Origin: Cornus controversa
Lineage: Eukaryota; Streptophyta; Magnoliopsida; Cornales; Cornaceae
Length of the DNA: 64,000 nt
Direction of reading: 5' to 3'
NCBI GenBank assembly: GCA_026545225.1
Contig: CM048852.1
Span: forward strand, 60,709,146 to 60,773,145
In this document: positions 48,765-61,924 of the stretch, in pieces
How the letters are laid out: the number at the start of each line of letters is the position of its first letter
Position numbering within the stretch: the first letter of the stretch is position 1
The notes under the pieces: generated by a model
Database searches by the model: none
Seen by the model: only the letters and a program-made list of their open reading frames with translations
Told to the model about the DNA's origin: nothing
Position numbers and translations under genes: made by a program

Positions 48765-49497
48765 AGTTGCATACCTGCAAAGAAATGCCCAGAAAGATAA
48801 ATACATTGATAATCATAGCTTAGAAATTTGTTAGCATATATACTAAGGCTCAACTAAACAAAACTTATTCCAACATTACAGTGTCAGCTATATGCATCTT
48901 GTTTCACCATTCCAATTTGTCCAGCCATAGATAATATGTTATCATGATCAGCATAAATAACGATGATAGTGAGATTGCATGCGAATATTGAACATCATTG
49001 AAGAAGTGTCATTCAAATTTAATAAAAACAAGTGATCCTTTACATCAGTATGATATATGATAGATGTTTTAACTAAGATGACATTCATTAATATCTTTAT
49101 TGAAACTTTCTGATTCAATTCTATGTTGATCATTTCAAATGTGAGCATCATAAGCCACATAGTTTTCCCGTAGCATTTAGTCTTCAAAGAGACAATAGAA
49201 TTGGATTCTTTTTACATTTGTCACTCTAAAATTAACCTCATTCCATTTTAAACAATATTTTTCACATATTAGTGATGACTCCATTTGGCCAAGTTTCAAA
49301 TGGAATAGGTTTCGAAATAGTATCATTTGACATGTGTAGCCAAAGTCTAATTGTGCGCAGATAAGTAAAATAAAAAATTAGGGTTTTGTAGAATTCGCTG
49401 AACAGATTAATCAAAACCTAGAGGAAATTCTTCGCGTCCCAATTGCGGCAATTAACAATGAAATTTGAACAGGAAAAGTCAGAAGTGAGAAGCATAC

Positions 49498-49620
49498 CTT
49501 GTGTTCTGATCATTAGTGGAGACAAACACCGAAAAGGCACAGTCTATCTGTAGCTTGGGATCTAACAGTGTATCAAGACGAGTTGCAGTACACTACCTAA
49601 CGGTCTTGCAACAAGGAGAG
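49498..49620 (-). other. Probable 5' leader exon of the CX9C-RMC1 transcription unit
   Basis: The minus strand has a strong donor (CACAAG before GTATGC at 49498-49492). Joined to the acceptor at 48774 (TTTGCAG), it supplies untranslated leader before the CX9C start at 48764. A nine-codon ORF (MIRTQGMQL) would overlap that start. The transcription start is not defined; GA/TA repeats lie just upstream at 49,615-49,670. Confidence 0.5.
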
Positions 49621-49679
49621 AGAGATAGAGACCGAGCTATATATATATATGTGTGTGTATATATATCGTTTATATTTTC

Positions 49680-50578
49680 AACGCTAAATATCACTATATT
49701 TTTTGGGTAAATAACGCTAATATCATAGTAGCTTGGTAAAGAGGGCAATTTTTTTTTTTTAATAAGTAAAATATTCATATAAAAACTCAACTTTTTCAAA
49801 AGTAAAATATTCATAAAGACCCTATCAAGCGAAGAGTATATTATTGAATTACACAATTATGCTAAAAATCAAATGTTAAAATCTAGGAAGCACTCGCACG
49901 GAAATGGGTACTATACGAACATGAATATACAAAAAAAAAAAATTATAAAAAAAATTACAGAAATGACTAGGATTAAGCTATAAAATAATATATTAATATA
50001 TATTCATTATTCAACAAAAATATACTAATACTTTAATTAATCATCAAGTAATTAAGAACCAAACAAACTTATAAACATAAATAGACAAATAATTAAAAAA
50101 TATTAAAGAACCAGACTTACTTAGCTGTGATGCTTCAATTTTTAGTCCTCTGAATATATTTAGTTTAAATTGTTTATCATAACTCAATTGAATGTAAATT
50201 TCTCTCGAAACACATGAACATATGTTAATGGTAGAAGTGTTTGATACATCTTGAATGAGTGTCAAAAAAAGAAAATTTTCATGACATTTCTACAAAGTGT
50301 TCAACATGTGTTCGAGGAGTATCTAACATGATATCCAACACCGGCACCCTTCGATGAAGTGTTCGTGCTTCCTAATTTAAAATTACCTAATCAATTTCCT
50401 AATTTTGAATTTCTCCAAAATTTAATCATACGTTAAAACTTAATTAGTCAAATTTATTTTGACAATGACAAATGAGTTAATCCATAAAGACTGGAAAGAA
50501 AAATGGAGTATAACTCATATTCACAATGTGTTCCGTTGTATAACACTTTGCAATTGGTTTTAGGTAGCTAATATTGGC
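49680..50578. other. Upstream intergenic DNA, no gene seen
   Basis: AT-rich sequence with no supported coding frame, RNA gene or repeat structure. It probably includes the promoter of the CX9C-RMC1 unit at its left end. Confidence 0.4.
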
Positions 50579-51674
50579 GCTCCACCAATATCTTATGGCA
50601 CTCCACTCATATCTATTTTTATAATAAAATTACAAAAGTGTCCTCATACTATACAATCTTTGATTATTGTATTTTTAATATCCTAATTGCCCTTTTACTA
50701 AATTCCAATTCCTTTTTTTATCTTTCTTAAAATATAAATTCAATCACGTTGTATCGTATTTTTTCCCTTTTTCTGGACTCTTTCCAATTCCTTTCCTACC
50801 TTTTCTATAAACCAATAGAAATTAAAAATTATAAACATACGATCAATTTGTGAACAAACAAAATAGAAAGGAAGGAAAAAAAATATATAAAGCAAAGGAA
50901 GAAAAACATCCTATCAAATTATTATTGTTATTTTATTGAAATTTTGCTACAAAGACTCCTTAGCTAAATTATGACAATAATAATTTGAAAAGGATTTCAG
51001 AGAATCACGTTTGTCTTTTCATTTCTTAATTTCTAAAAGTTCACTTCTAAAATAAAATAGCTTTCCTTGGTTCCCTTAAAAAAATATACATCATAATTTT
51101 TTATTTAAGTAAAACTAAACTTTTCTTTGATTTTAAATATAATTAATTTTTTTCCAAGACAGGTTTTATTCATTGATATACTGTTTGCTTCCAACTCAAA
51201 TACTTTATAATATAATCACATAACTTTTATTATCATAATCACATATATTTGATCGATACTCTCTAATCATTATAGAATCCTAAATTTTCTACTTCTAAAA
51301 TAAATATTGATAAATTGATTCAACAAATAAAAATAATATTTTCAAAACCGATTCAAAAAATATATTCTAAAGAATAAAGTAGAACAAAAAAAATCACATT
51401 ACCATGGACATTAGGGTTGAGTGATTCATAAATTTTTGAATTTGTTGTCTTAACAATATCAATAACTTCCTCTAACTCAGACATTGTATCTTTCATTTTT
51501 GGAGTGAGAGAGAGAGGGGGGAGAAGGAATGTGAGAGAGAATTATTTTTTTATCAGAGAAAGGAAATTAGGGTATTAAAAACATAATAATTAAAAATTAT
51601 ATAGTATAAGGATACTTTTGTAATTTTATTATAAAAAATGATGTGAGTGGAATGCTAGAGGATATTGGTGGAGC
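50579..51674. mobile_element. Mutator-like element with about 140-bp TIRs and possible captured exon
   Basis: The left arm GCTCCACCAATATCTTATGG, CACTCCACTCATATC, ATAATAAAATTACAAAAGTG is repeated inverted at the right (GGATATTGGTGGAGC, GATGTGAGTGGAATGC, ACTTTTGTAATTTTATTAT). TIRs this long suggest a Mutator-like element. No transposase is visible. Between the TIRs, on the minus strand at 51496-51403, lies a short exon-like frame (MKDTMSELEEVIDIVKTTN..) preceded by a CT-rich leader and ending at a good donor (CATG before GTAATG). This looks like a captured gene piece, as in Pack-MULEs; I do not recognise the gene. The target duplication could not be defined. Confidence 0.7.
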
Positions 51675-51830
51675 ATCAACATCATCCGCCTATTTTTATT
51701 GATGACAACGTAATACAATTTTAAAATTTTCTTAGAATTGGTGAAACAAAATTTAGTGGAGGGAACAAAATACAAGGTGGGTAATCCCCCTTGTACCCCA
51801 TTGCGTAAGGTGATATAAACAATAAAAATT

Positions 51831-52276
51831 TGGATAAATTACATTGACCTCTTTTGAATGTTGGATAAATTATATACGGATAAAGCGTTTGAAATTTATA
51901 ACTTTCATCACCTTCGAGATTTGACACGCTAAATGACACCCCCTGACATTTTCTTTCCATTACCGTTAACCAATTTTTTGAAAATGACTATTTTGCCTTT
52001 TCCTTTAACGATATTAAGTAAATTACATTGACCTCTCCTGAGGTTTGGTCAAATTACACACGGGTAGAATATTTAATGGTTATTACTTTGATCTCTCCTA
52101 AACTCGTTAGCGAGCTGACGAAGGTTAAGATTAAGTGTGAAAAGTCAGTAATGCCCTTAAACTATAATAATATATTATAGTGCAAATATCTGTTAAATTG
52201 ACAAATCATTTATGTCATTCAATTAAATATAACTTGTGTTAGGCCAATTGTAAGTAAATGTTGTCTCTCGTTTTAT

Positions 52277-52316
<40 letters not shown>

Positions 52317-52800
52317 TGCAAACATGATTGAGCCGAATGGGTTTTGGTGCCGATAATGGTGGTGACCACTCTTCGTTTTGCTTCTCAAACGAACTGCTAT
52401 TGCCACCAATTTGCTTTGAAGTAATATGGATGACTATTATTGTCTTTTCATACAAAGAAAAGGGCAATATAACAAATTTCTAAAATTTTGTTCATGGTTC
52501 TGAAGGATGAAAAATGGTAGAAGTGTCATTAAGCACACACGCCAAACCTTAGGGGAGGTCAAAGTAATAAACTCAAATGCTCTACCTATGTGTAATTTGG
52601 CAAAACCTCAGGAGAGGTCATTGTAATTTACCAATAATAATTTTATATTAAAATATTGAGGGTAAAAAAGACATTTTGCAATATAACTTAATGTCCGTTA
52701 GAGATTTAACATCCACATGGGAGGTTAGAATAATAACGGTTAAATGTTCCACTCATATATAATTTGTCAAACCTCAAGGAAAATCAGTGTAATTTACCAG
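51831..52800. mobile_element. Outer inverted-repeat MITE, interrupted by a relative
   Basis: The left arm (TGGATAAATTACATTGACC, later AAAATGACTATTTTGCC) has its inverse at the right (AAAAAAGACATTTTGC and GGAAAATCAGTGTAATTTACC). The arms are interrupted by a second inverted repeat of the same family at 52018-52632. The type is the common plant element with ends TAAATTACA.TGACC and no coding capacity. Confidence 0.7.
52018..52632. mobile_element. Inner inverted-repeat MITE of the same family
   Basis: Ends GTAAATTACATTGACCTCTC at the left and its inverse GAGAGGTCATTGTAATTTAC at the right pair over about 120 bp (next blocks: CTGAGGTTTGG, AAATTACACA, TATTACTTTGA). The core has a (TA)n run at 52,281-52,314. 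The arms match each other better than those of the outer element, so it is the younger insertion. Confidence 0.8.
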
Positions 52801-52919
52801 GAAAACTTTGAACACTTTATTTTTTTGGCTTTTAGAAATATTTGAATTTTCTTTGGTATTTTTGTCAATTCAACCAATCACCAAATACTCATTCAAATGT
52901 GTGAAAAAAATGCTCAATT

Positions 52920-53460
52920 TGATACATGGACAACTATGGACCCAATAAAATTATGATTGAGGTAATTGGGTCACCACAACGGCTAAGACAAGTCCAACCC
53001 CAAAGCCCATCACGTGTCCTGCAAAGCCCAGCCCACCACAGCTAGTTACATGACGTGGGCTGCTTTAATGCTTAAGATAAAGCTAAACCCCAACAAGCAC
53101 ATACCTATCACATGGCGGGCCATCATCATCACGGCCCACCTCACGCTCTACAAGATAAGATCACCCGCAAATATATAAGGTCCAAAAATATGCCCAGGAG
53201 ACGGTATGACAATCATAATCCACAAAATAAGGGTAGAAGGAGGGGGCCCATGAGACATCTAGGGGACAAGGGTGAGACAGGCCCAACCAAGAGGATGGGG
53301 ATGAAAGAAATGAATATAGTATACAAGGGAGAGGGTATTCATAGTGTAGGGTTTTGTTTTTCCCAAAAAAATGATATCAGAAATAAAATATCCTTTTACT
53401 TGATCGTTGTTCTCTTATTATGAAGTGTGATTACGGTGATCACAATTTTGAGTATCTACA
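52920..53460 (+). mobile_element. Possible LTR-like remnant
   Basis: The segment is GC-richer than its surroundings, contains GGGTTTTGTTTTTCCC, an AATAAA-like signal (AAATAAAATATCC, about 53,383) and ends TATCTACAACA, resembling the 3' part of a gypsy-type LTR. No second copy, primer site or coding region is visible, so the call is weak. The open frame at 53112-53423 in it is probably fortuitous. Confidence 0.3.
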
Positions 53461-53524
53461 ACAACCTAATTGTAAAGTGTCTATGCATATAATTGTTTTT
53501 TTAATGTTTTGTAAACCAGCCTTA

Positions 53525-53932
53525 AGGGCTTGTTTGGATTGAAGAAATTGGAAGGAAAAGAAAAGAAAGGGAAGGATAGTATTTTTTGTGTTTGAATTGT
53601 TATTAGTAAGAGAAAAGGAAGGATTAAGAGTGATTTGGAGGGATAACTTATCCTTCCAAATCTCTCATATACTATCCTCCCAAAAGTGGAAAGATTTGAA
53701 GAGAAATGATAAAACTAAGTGAATATTTCATAATACCAAAAATAACCCTAACATTTTAAAGAACAAAGTTTAAAATACATTTGGATATATCTTGTAATAG
53801 AAACACAAAAGGACATGATAGTAAATTGATTAAAATGGTTTTTTTTTTTTTCTTCTCTCCTTTACCTTTTCCAAACAAAAAGGCAATCATTTCCTTTATT
53901 TTCCTTCATAATTTATCCAAACATGTATTATC
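53525..53932. mobile_element. MITE-like inverted repeat, about 400 bp
   Basis: Left GCTTGTTTGGATTGAAGAAA and the inverse of the right end, ACATGTTTGGATAAATTATG, followed on both sides by GAAGGAAAA-type purine runs, form imperfect inverted ends of the widespread 'TGTTTGGAT' MITEs. The target duplication is unclear. Confidence 0.45.
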
Positions 53933-54977
53933 TTTTTTTTTTTTCTCATAACTAATATTATCATTTATTTTCTTTTCTCTCCAGTTTATTCATACGAATC
54001 CTAACTCAAAACAGTTGTACAATTAAATTTTAAGTTATGAAGGGCAAGCGCATGCCATTGGGTTGTTTTTTTAAAACTATTTTCTGTTTGGGGAAAAAAA
54101 AAAGACGTTGAAAACATGTTCATTGTTGGCATTTTTTTGTTGTTGTAATATTTGGCAAGAAGAACTCGTTTATAGGAATTTATCTTTTTCCGTAAAAATA
54201 TTTGTTAGTAAATTTCAATTTTGGACATCTTTTTATCAGTTAAAAAAAACAATTAAAAATGCACAATTAAGTAACCACCAAAGTTTTTATGCTACTGGTA
54301 TCTTTTTTAACTTTCAAAATAAAAGGTTGAGGGTTGTTCCCTCAAGAAAGCAATGGGTGAGTGGGTGATATTAGTAAAAAAAATTAAAGAATAAAAGATT
54401 AAAAAAAAAATTATAAATTGAATCAAGATTTAAAAAAAAAAAAAAATTGCCATCCACATGTCACTGACCAAAAATGTCAATAATGGAGGTCTCATTCAAT
54501 TAATTAAGCCTTTGAAAGGTATATTTCTTATTTTGACAAATAAAAAGGTTTTTATTGAGTGTGTGTGTGTAAAAAAGAAGAAAGAATGGAAAAAATTGGA
54601 GATTAAAACACCAAATATAGCTATGCATAGGAAATTAGGAATACAAGGTTGGCCCATGGAATGAAACCCATGTAAAGGCTCTTCTCCATCGGTGTCCTCC
54701 ACACCGGAGATTGCTGATCGTGGGCTCTCCCCATAGCTGATTCAGCCCACTTCTATAGGACGATTATCAATGGCTTGGGCTACTCGTCCCAATGTGTCCA
54801 GCCCAGACTTGTACTTGCATAATCTATTTTTGCATGTATTTTGATTTGTCAATACAATGATGGGGGGAATCAGGGTCCTCCAGCGCACTGGCTGATCTCA
54901 TTCATTTTAACTTGCAGGGTGCAACAACAACGATACATTGCGGACGTGGCACTGATACAAACACTTGTGTAATACAT

Positions 54978-55102
54978 AATTTGATAATACAACTGTTCGC
55001 ACCGAAAAGTGGCGCTACGGGCTCGGTGGCTGCGACTATAATTATAATTTGATAATACAACTGTTCGCACCCAAAAGGGCTTGGTGGCTGCGACTATGGC
55101 AA
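54978..55102. repeat. Imperfect tandem repeat, 57-68 bp
   Basis: Two copies start AATTTGATAATACAACTGTT at 54978 and 55046 and both end GGTGGCTGCGACTAT. The first copy has an extra GTGGCGCTAC block of about 10 bp. Confidence 0.85.
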
Positions 55103-55109
55103 TGACTAG

Positions 55110-58100
55110 GGTTAAGTTGGGAAGGCACGAGTCATGGTTATTAGTTGGTTCGATAATAATTTTATAGTTAAGATTGTGGGTATGTGGTTTCAACCAGAGT
55201 TTACTTGAAGGTTGGAAGTGGACTCTCAAAATTGGATAGAATCATAGAGATAAACTTGAGTGAGTTGTCATGGCGAAGACTTATCACATCTCATCAAGGA
55301 CAGTAGGCTGGTGCAGCTTCTATATCAATTAAGTGTTGGTATGATTTTGGGACTCAAACGGGGGCTTGAATCAATAACAAAGAGTAGGATTGACATGCGT
55401 TTTATTTTTGCTTAAAATAGAACAAGTGTTTTGTTACGAGTATGTTTTAAATAAAACAAAAAAACAAATTTGGCAAAGAAAATTTGTTCAAGTGTTTTTT
55501 GTTTTTTTTCTCTTGTTATAATTGCTAAAACACAATAAAAATATCAAAATGATGTTTTCAATTTGACACTATTCAAACATAACGAACGATACCAAATATA
55601 TTTTGTTTTTACAATGCCGAAACAAAACAGAAAAACAAAAACAAAACGCATCCCAAACAGTCCCTAAATCGGTGGAATTTAAAGATACATGAAGATTTGG
55701 ATATGCCAACATTTGTCAATTTGTTTTTATCTTTTTTATTTAGTTATTTTTCATTTTATTTTGTTTCCTGTTTTTAGGAAATTGTTAGCTTTCTTTTATA
55801 AATAAGTGTAATATGAGCGCGTGCAAAGGGTTACGTAACCAATTCATAAACTTGCAGCAACTGCAATCTCTCTCATTTTTTTACAAAATATCTCCGTTTT
55901 TTTCTAACCCTATCTCTTTCTTATATTTCTTGCTCCCTATCTCTTCTAATCAGTGTATCTGTCTACATCTCTCTCTTGCTATCTCCCTCATTTCTACGAT
56001 TCAGTATTGTAATTCTTTTGCACAAATTGAAGTCCTCTTTGTTAGGACCAAAAAAAATCTAATAGTGAGTTTGGTATTTCGTCTCACTAGTCACTCGTTT
56101 GATCCAATTATTCTCAAAAGGGATATTGTATTCGATCAAATACTACTTTCTCTTGAGCTGATTGAATGGCTTTGGCACGACTGAATCACACGCAAATTTA
56201 GCCAATTTAGTGGACAAACAATAACACTCGTGAAACATATTACATCCATTATTCCATACACACAATCACTAGATTGAAAAAATGCAACACCTTTGTATCC
56301 TTGTTTTAACGGAATTGCATTTTCGATTTAATATTTCTGTGTGATGTTGTTTCATTGATTTAATTGCATTGGAAAGAACAGTGCACAAAAGTGTACTGGA
56401 TCTGAGTTTAACAGTGAGGTGATATATAAATACACACAAAACTTTTTACGACATTGGAATTTGTTTTCTTTTTTTTTTGTTTTCTGAAAATGTTTTCTAT
56501 TGAAACAAACTAGTTATTTAAAAGAGTTTGAATGATTTATTATATGAAAAGAAATTTACATAATAAATTATCAAATGGTCTCTTATTAACATTTAAGTTT
56601 TACATTGAGGACTATTTATCTTTTCTTGATTTATGGTCACTTTAGAATAATTTTGTTTAGGTTTAGTTACTAAAATCTAATTTTTTCTTAATTTAAACTT
56701 TTTTAGACATAAAAAAAGCTTTATAAATGCACAGTAAACAATTTATTCTTCCGGCTTAAATACACAATTAATGAGATGTATCACACACTCGTTTATAAAT
56801 GTTTTACATATATACTCCTCAAGTCCATTCATACTTATGGAGAAAATCGAATTTATAAAATGAAACTACTGAAAAAAAAAAACAAAATTATTCTTATATA
56901 TTTATTTTTTGTCCTTTGTAATTTTTTGAATTACGCTCATACAGAAAAGTTCAGTGCATCGCACATGCTTTTTACTAGTGTGTGTATATATGAGCATGTT
57001 TGGGTTGCTATTAAATTGAAAAAAGGGTTTTTGTTAGTCAAGTTGCCAAAAAAATTTATTGATAAAAAATAATAATAGGTATTTGGTAATACATTGTATA
57101 AAATACTTTCTATTTTTAATATATTTGGTAACAATATTTTTTAAAATACTTATATTGCTAATTTTACAATAATGTCTTTTAATCAAAATGTTACTATATT
57201 TTATAATAAATTTATAAAAAATGGTGAAATTGTCTTTAAGATAATAAAAAAAATAAAATTGTTTAAGGAGAAATAGTTACCTAATATATAAAACTTCTAC
57301 TTTGAAGGCAATTTTAAAAGTTATAAATTGTAACTTCATTCAAAAACTTTAATAAAGGCTTTTAATGATTACTAAATACATCTAAATATAAAATTTTAAA
57401 ATAAAACTACTTTTAAGCTATTGAAAAGGAATCCCAAACGGACTCATATTGTTGATACTATTACACATTTACACCACATGCATTGTTCCTCTTTCCAAAA
57501 ATTGTGATTTTGTAATTGATATGGTTACATTTTCTCTAGATAACAACGCTTCGCTAACAAATCTAAATTTACAAACAATTTCCTCTTGCACTGTGTTCGA
57601 AATGATGGGATTTGATGGAATTTAGAATTTAAAATAGAATTCCTAGTGTTTAGAATCAAAGCAATTAAAAATTGAATTGGATTTTATATCTGAAATTCAA
57701 AAAATGTAGTGTCCTCAAATCTATGAAAAATGGTGAAATTTAATGAGATTTGTAAATTAATTTAGTTGTAGGTTTGTAACTTACCCAACTTTTTTCATTA
57801 GTGAAACATAATATTGTAATTTTAATTAATAAGGATAAACGGAAATGATCTCTTACACACAATTGAACAAAAAATTTATCCACACCAACCATAATAACCA
57901 TTGGATATGATTATGGTAGTTACAAAAAAAAAACACATAAGAATCATATCTAACGGTCATTTTGGTTGATGTGGATAAATTTCTAGCTCACCAGTGTAAA
58001 AAAAATATTTCCTTTATAATTAAATTTCAGCTTAATCCAAACACATAAATGAGATTTCATTTCAAACTCAATTCCATTTCTTTTCCTTTTCCAATTCCAA

Positions 58101-60129
58101 TTCCAAATCACAAAAAAGAAAATTGTTATATTTTGTTGCATGGAATTAGTGGGTTTGGAATTAGAATTTGAGAAAATTTAATTTAAATTTTGAACTAAAT
58201 TTTCTTCCATTTTAATTCTAAAACGTCAATTCCGTTAAACCGAACAGAGTTTCCAAACAAAATCTCACTCATATCTAAATCTTTCAATTTCTACTTAAAC
58301 TATGATCACGAATCTAGTGTTTGGTACCAATAGAAAGAGAAAAAAAATAAATCTATAGTTTGGTGTTTGCATGGTAAAAGTAAAACCTTTTAGAATGGGA
58401 CGAATCATGTTACGATATTTCATAAATAAGACACAATCCACCGTTCCACTTCAAAGAAATTTCATCTATCCAATTAATTTACTTTGGGATAATCTTTTGT
58501 CAATCGCAAAATTTATATTAAAGACTTTCTCTCACATAGAGTTAAGGCTACCACCAGGTCAATTTGTGAATGTTGTCACGAGTTGTCTTTAAAATTAATA
58601 TATTTTAAGCACCAAAAGTATTGCACAAGTTATATTATCGCGTTGTCCATGTCAAAAAGGTCTAACAAAAAAAAAAATATATCAAAAAATTGATTGATCC
58701 ACGTGGTCTACTATAATCATTTTTGATGCAAAAAATTGACTATATAATCTTAATATGATCTTCTTTCAAATGGTCATGTCTGTCTCAATAGCTATACATT
58801 AAGATAAAAAAAAGTAAAGAAATTGATGATGTAAAAATCTTTGAAATTTGATAAAATCTTTAAAATTTGATGTGATCACCTTGTCTGGCCGAGTACATTT
58901 TGACGATGAAGTAGTACTTATAATCGTATAAATATGTTATATAATTAATACTTGTTTTGTCCTTTTTAATATGCCTGACCTTCTTTTTACAAGAGAGTAT
59001 TTAGTCTTCTTTTCTGTTCAAAACTCTCTCAAGCTCTCTAATTTCTCTTCCAAATTCAGCCTCTAATTCTTCACTTTATGCCCCAATAGAATACCCCAAA
59101 GTCCTAATCCAATTAGGAATTAATTAGGTTTTCCCGCAGCACTAATTAGGTTGGTTTTTCCTGCTGACGTTCAGCCCAACTTTTGACCCACTAGAAGTCC
59201 GATTCATGAAAGTAATTATTTTATCTCTTAACTAGAGCTTATCTTATTCATTTAAGAATTTGTTGTAGAGTAAAATTTTCAAATCAGAAATCATAACAGT
59301 TGTGATAAGATCATCTCATTACAACCCTTTTATTCGTGTGTATGTATATTTGCTACTAGTTTTTTTTTATTAACTAAAGTTATGGTAAAAAAGAGATGAA
59401 GAATGACAGCTATCAATTGCTAACTCTTCTATCGCTAATTAAATACTGTGATACTTTTTTATCTTATAAAGTAGAAGGTGAAGTTTCTGATAATAAAATT
59501 AATCCATCTTTTCACATTTGGTACCTAAATAAATAAATAAAAAACTACAAGTGAGGTTTGTAAAGATGCAATCATGCTTTATGCATGATTTGGTTAAGGT
59601 ATGAATTGATAGATTATAATTACAACACTCATAAATGCCTAAAACATCTAAGAATAACGGAATTAATGACTCAAGCATAATACATCAAGATCTAAGGATC
59701 CATCAACCTATCTCGACTTGTGAGTTGTGACAACTGATGGGAAATAAACCGGACACTTGGCTGCAAATATATACTCATTTTTTAAGAATTGGAATAAATA
59801 TCGGGTAGGTTTCACCCACATGCACCGGACTCATCTAAATCTTCGGTGCACTACTCGCTTTATAAATTTCATCACATATATAGAGTACTAATAACCCAGA
59901 TACACCGAACGCACGATGCATCAAGCACAGCGTACATTTACTCCTAAAATTGACAAGGACAAAAAACCAAAATTTTTATAAGGAATCAAAATTATTTCCC
60001 CAAGTCCCCTTAACTAGTTCTATATATTTATAATATAGAAGCTTGATATAATAAGAACAAAAAATTCAATCGGATCAAAAGTAGTTAAAAAATCAATCAT
60101 GTGATTCAAAATATCTTTTGCTATCAATG

Positions 60130-60130
<1 letters not shown>
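55110..60130. other. Intergenic DNA, scattered MITE-like sequence, no gene supported
   Basis: Five kilobases of AT-rich DNA without a convincing coding exon. At 55,370-55,670 the right end resembles TTAGGGACTGTTTGGGATGCG inverted, a MITE-type terminus. At 57,590-58,250 GGAATT-rich arms facing opposite ways suggest another old MITE. A CT-rich, leader-like stretch at 55,860-56,000 could belong to an LTR remnant. None has a target duplication that I could identify. Confidence 0.35.

Positions 60131-60131
<1 letters not shown>

Positions 60132-60191
<60 letters not shown>
60132..60191. repeat. (TA)n microsatellite, about 60 bp
   Basis: An uninterrupted TA run, the longest in the window. The adjacent open frame at 60224-60583 has no family resemblance that I recognise. 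Confidence 0.97.
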
Positions 60192-60193
<2 letters not shown>

Positions 60194-60929
60194 AGACGTT
60201 GCAATAAAGCTTTCCAATAACTAGTGCCGATCAGGGACCCTACCCTTGTACCCATGGCAAGAAAAAGAAATTTATGTGTGGAGGAAGTAGTGCAAAAAAG
60301 ATGTAAAAATCAGAATACATGGGATAGTACTTCGTTTGGGACCACCGTTGGATGCCAAAGAGCATTGGTTATCAAGCTAAGTAGCATGGCCCACCTAGTG
60401 CGTGGACTACTTAAGTCCCCTCTTTCTCTGACTCATCTGTATATGGGACTTAATAAAAAAAGTACTAATGAACAACTGCAAGCATGCTTCAAAATTTGGC
60501 TGCACATCCGTCTTACATTGCCAAGGAAAGGGTGCATGAATGCCAAAAGTTGGGCTAGAATCGGGCTTTTACTAGGAGGATAATTAAAATAGTTAGAAAC
60601 CACGTGGGACAGAATTTTATCTTCTTTTGCTGTACAGCCTGTACTTAAATAATAAGCACTTTTTTTTTTTTTTTACCCTTTTTTCTTCCATTTTTTTATT
60701 TAGAGCTATAAAAAATGTATTGTTCCTTAGAGCCACCGGTAGCATAGTATGCAAAACACTTTTTATAAATAATCTTGGAAAGACAAGGTTTTGTTCTTTT
60801 ATCTTAAAAGAAATGATGTTTTTAACTTTAACTTCATAATTGAATGATTATATTTTTTAAAATTACACTATTACTTTTTTAGATATCTTCCTTTTTGTCT
60901 CTAATTTTTAATGTTTTCGGTCTCTTATG

Positions 60930-61520
60930 ACAAGATCTAAAAAAAATATCTAAGAAGAAGAGATTCAAAAAAAGTTCTCTCTTTTGATAGGACCAAAAAA
61001 AAGTTATCTCTGTTAAATAAATTATTTCTTTTGATAGAAATTGTAAAAAAAATGACCCAAAAATAAGTCATCTCTATTGAATAAATTTTCTTTTTTGACC
61101 AGACATAAAAAAATATATATTATGCAACAAAAAAAGGATCCAAAAAAAATATATTATCTTTATTGGATAATTTATCTCTTCTCACATGACCCAAAAGAAA
61201 AAAAGTTATATCTATTGAATTAAATATCTTCTATCGAAAAAAAAGTATGGTATGCCAAAAAAAAAAATTAGTGACCCAAAAAAAAGTTATACTTGTTGAA
61301 TAAATTATTTCTTTTGACAAGACCCAAGAAAAGAAAAGTACCAAAAAATAATAATTCCCATTGATTAAATTATTTCTTTTGACGGGACCCAAAAGAAAAA
61401 AGTACAAAAAAAAAAATATCTCGGTTGAATAAATTATCACTTTTGAAAGGATAAAAAAAGTACCAAAAAAATAATGACCCAAGAAAAAAGTTTTCTTTTG
61501 ACAGGAACCAAAAAAAATTC
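60930..61520. repeat. Degenerate minisatellite of 60-80-bp units
   Basis: Blocks close to GTTGAATAAATTATTTCTTT, TGACAGGACCCAAAA and AAAAAGTACCAAAAAATAATGA recur about eight times with variable spacing (for example near 60,980, 61,045, 61,125, 61,180, 61,300, 61,370 and 61,430). Strongly diverged units indicate an old array. The strand is A-rich with poly(A) spacers. Confidence 0.8.
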
Positions 61521-61924
61521 TTTTTACTAAAGGAGAACAAAGAAAGTAAAAAGAGTTGAAGTTTATGGTATTATAAAATAAGGATAATCATGGTATTATA
61601 AAATAAGGGATGATGCATTAATGAGTTTTAGGTATTTTTTGTCATTTCCTTTAAAGAAAAAGACAAATGGAGTGTAATTGTAAAAAAAGTGAAGTGTGAA
61701 TATCGCCTCCCATAATCTTTTCTCATAATCATTATCACCATCATCATTATCTTTATCTCATATAGATGAGGTCTGCCACATGAATTTTTTTTTCATTCTT
61801 TCCTATTATACAACATGTTTTCTCTTAGATTTAATTTTTTGAAATTATGTCTAATTATTTCATTTCACGTACGTATTAATGGGGTTTATTTGTCGTTTAC
61901 TTTCTAGGCAAATAACTATTCATT

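Noticed and set aside
53112-53423. 103-residue histidine- and arginine-rich open frame
   Set aside because: Low-complexity start, no family resemblance, inside a possible LTR remnant.
54870-55229. 119-residue minus-strand open frame
   Set aside because: Overlaps the 57-68-bp tandem repeat, whose repetition explains the repeated residues; no motif.
60224-60583. 119-residue open frame next to the long (TA)n run
   Set aside because: No recognised motif, no splice or promoter context, and a composition consistent with chance; listed only as unassigned sequence.
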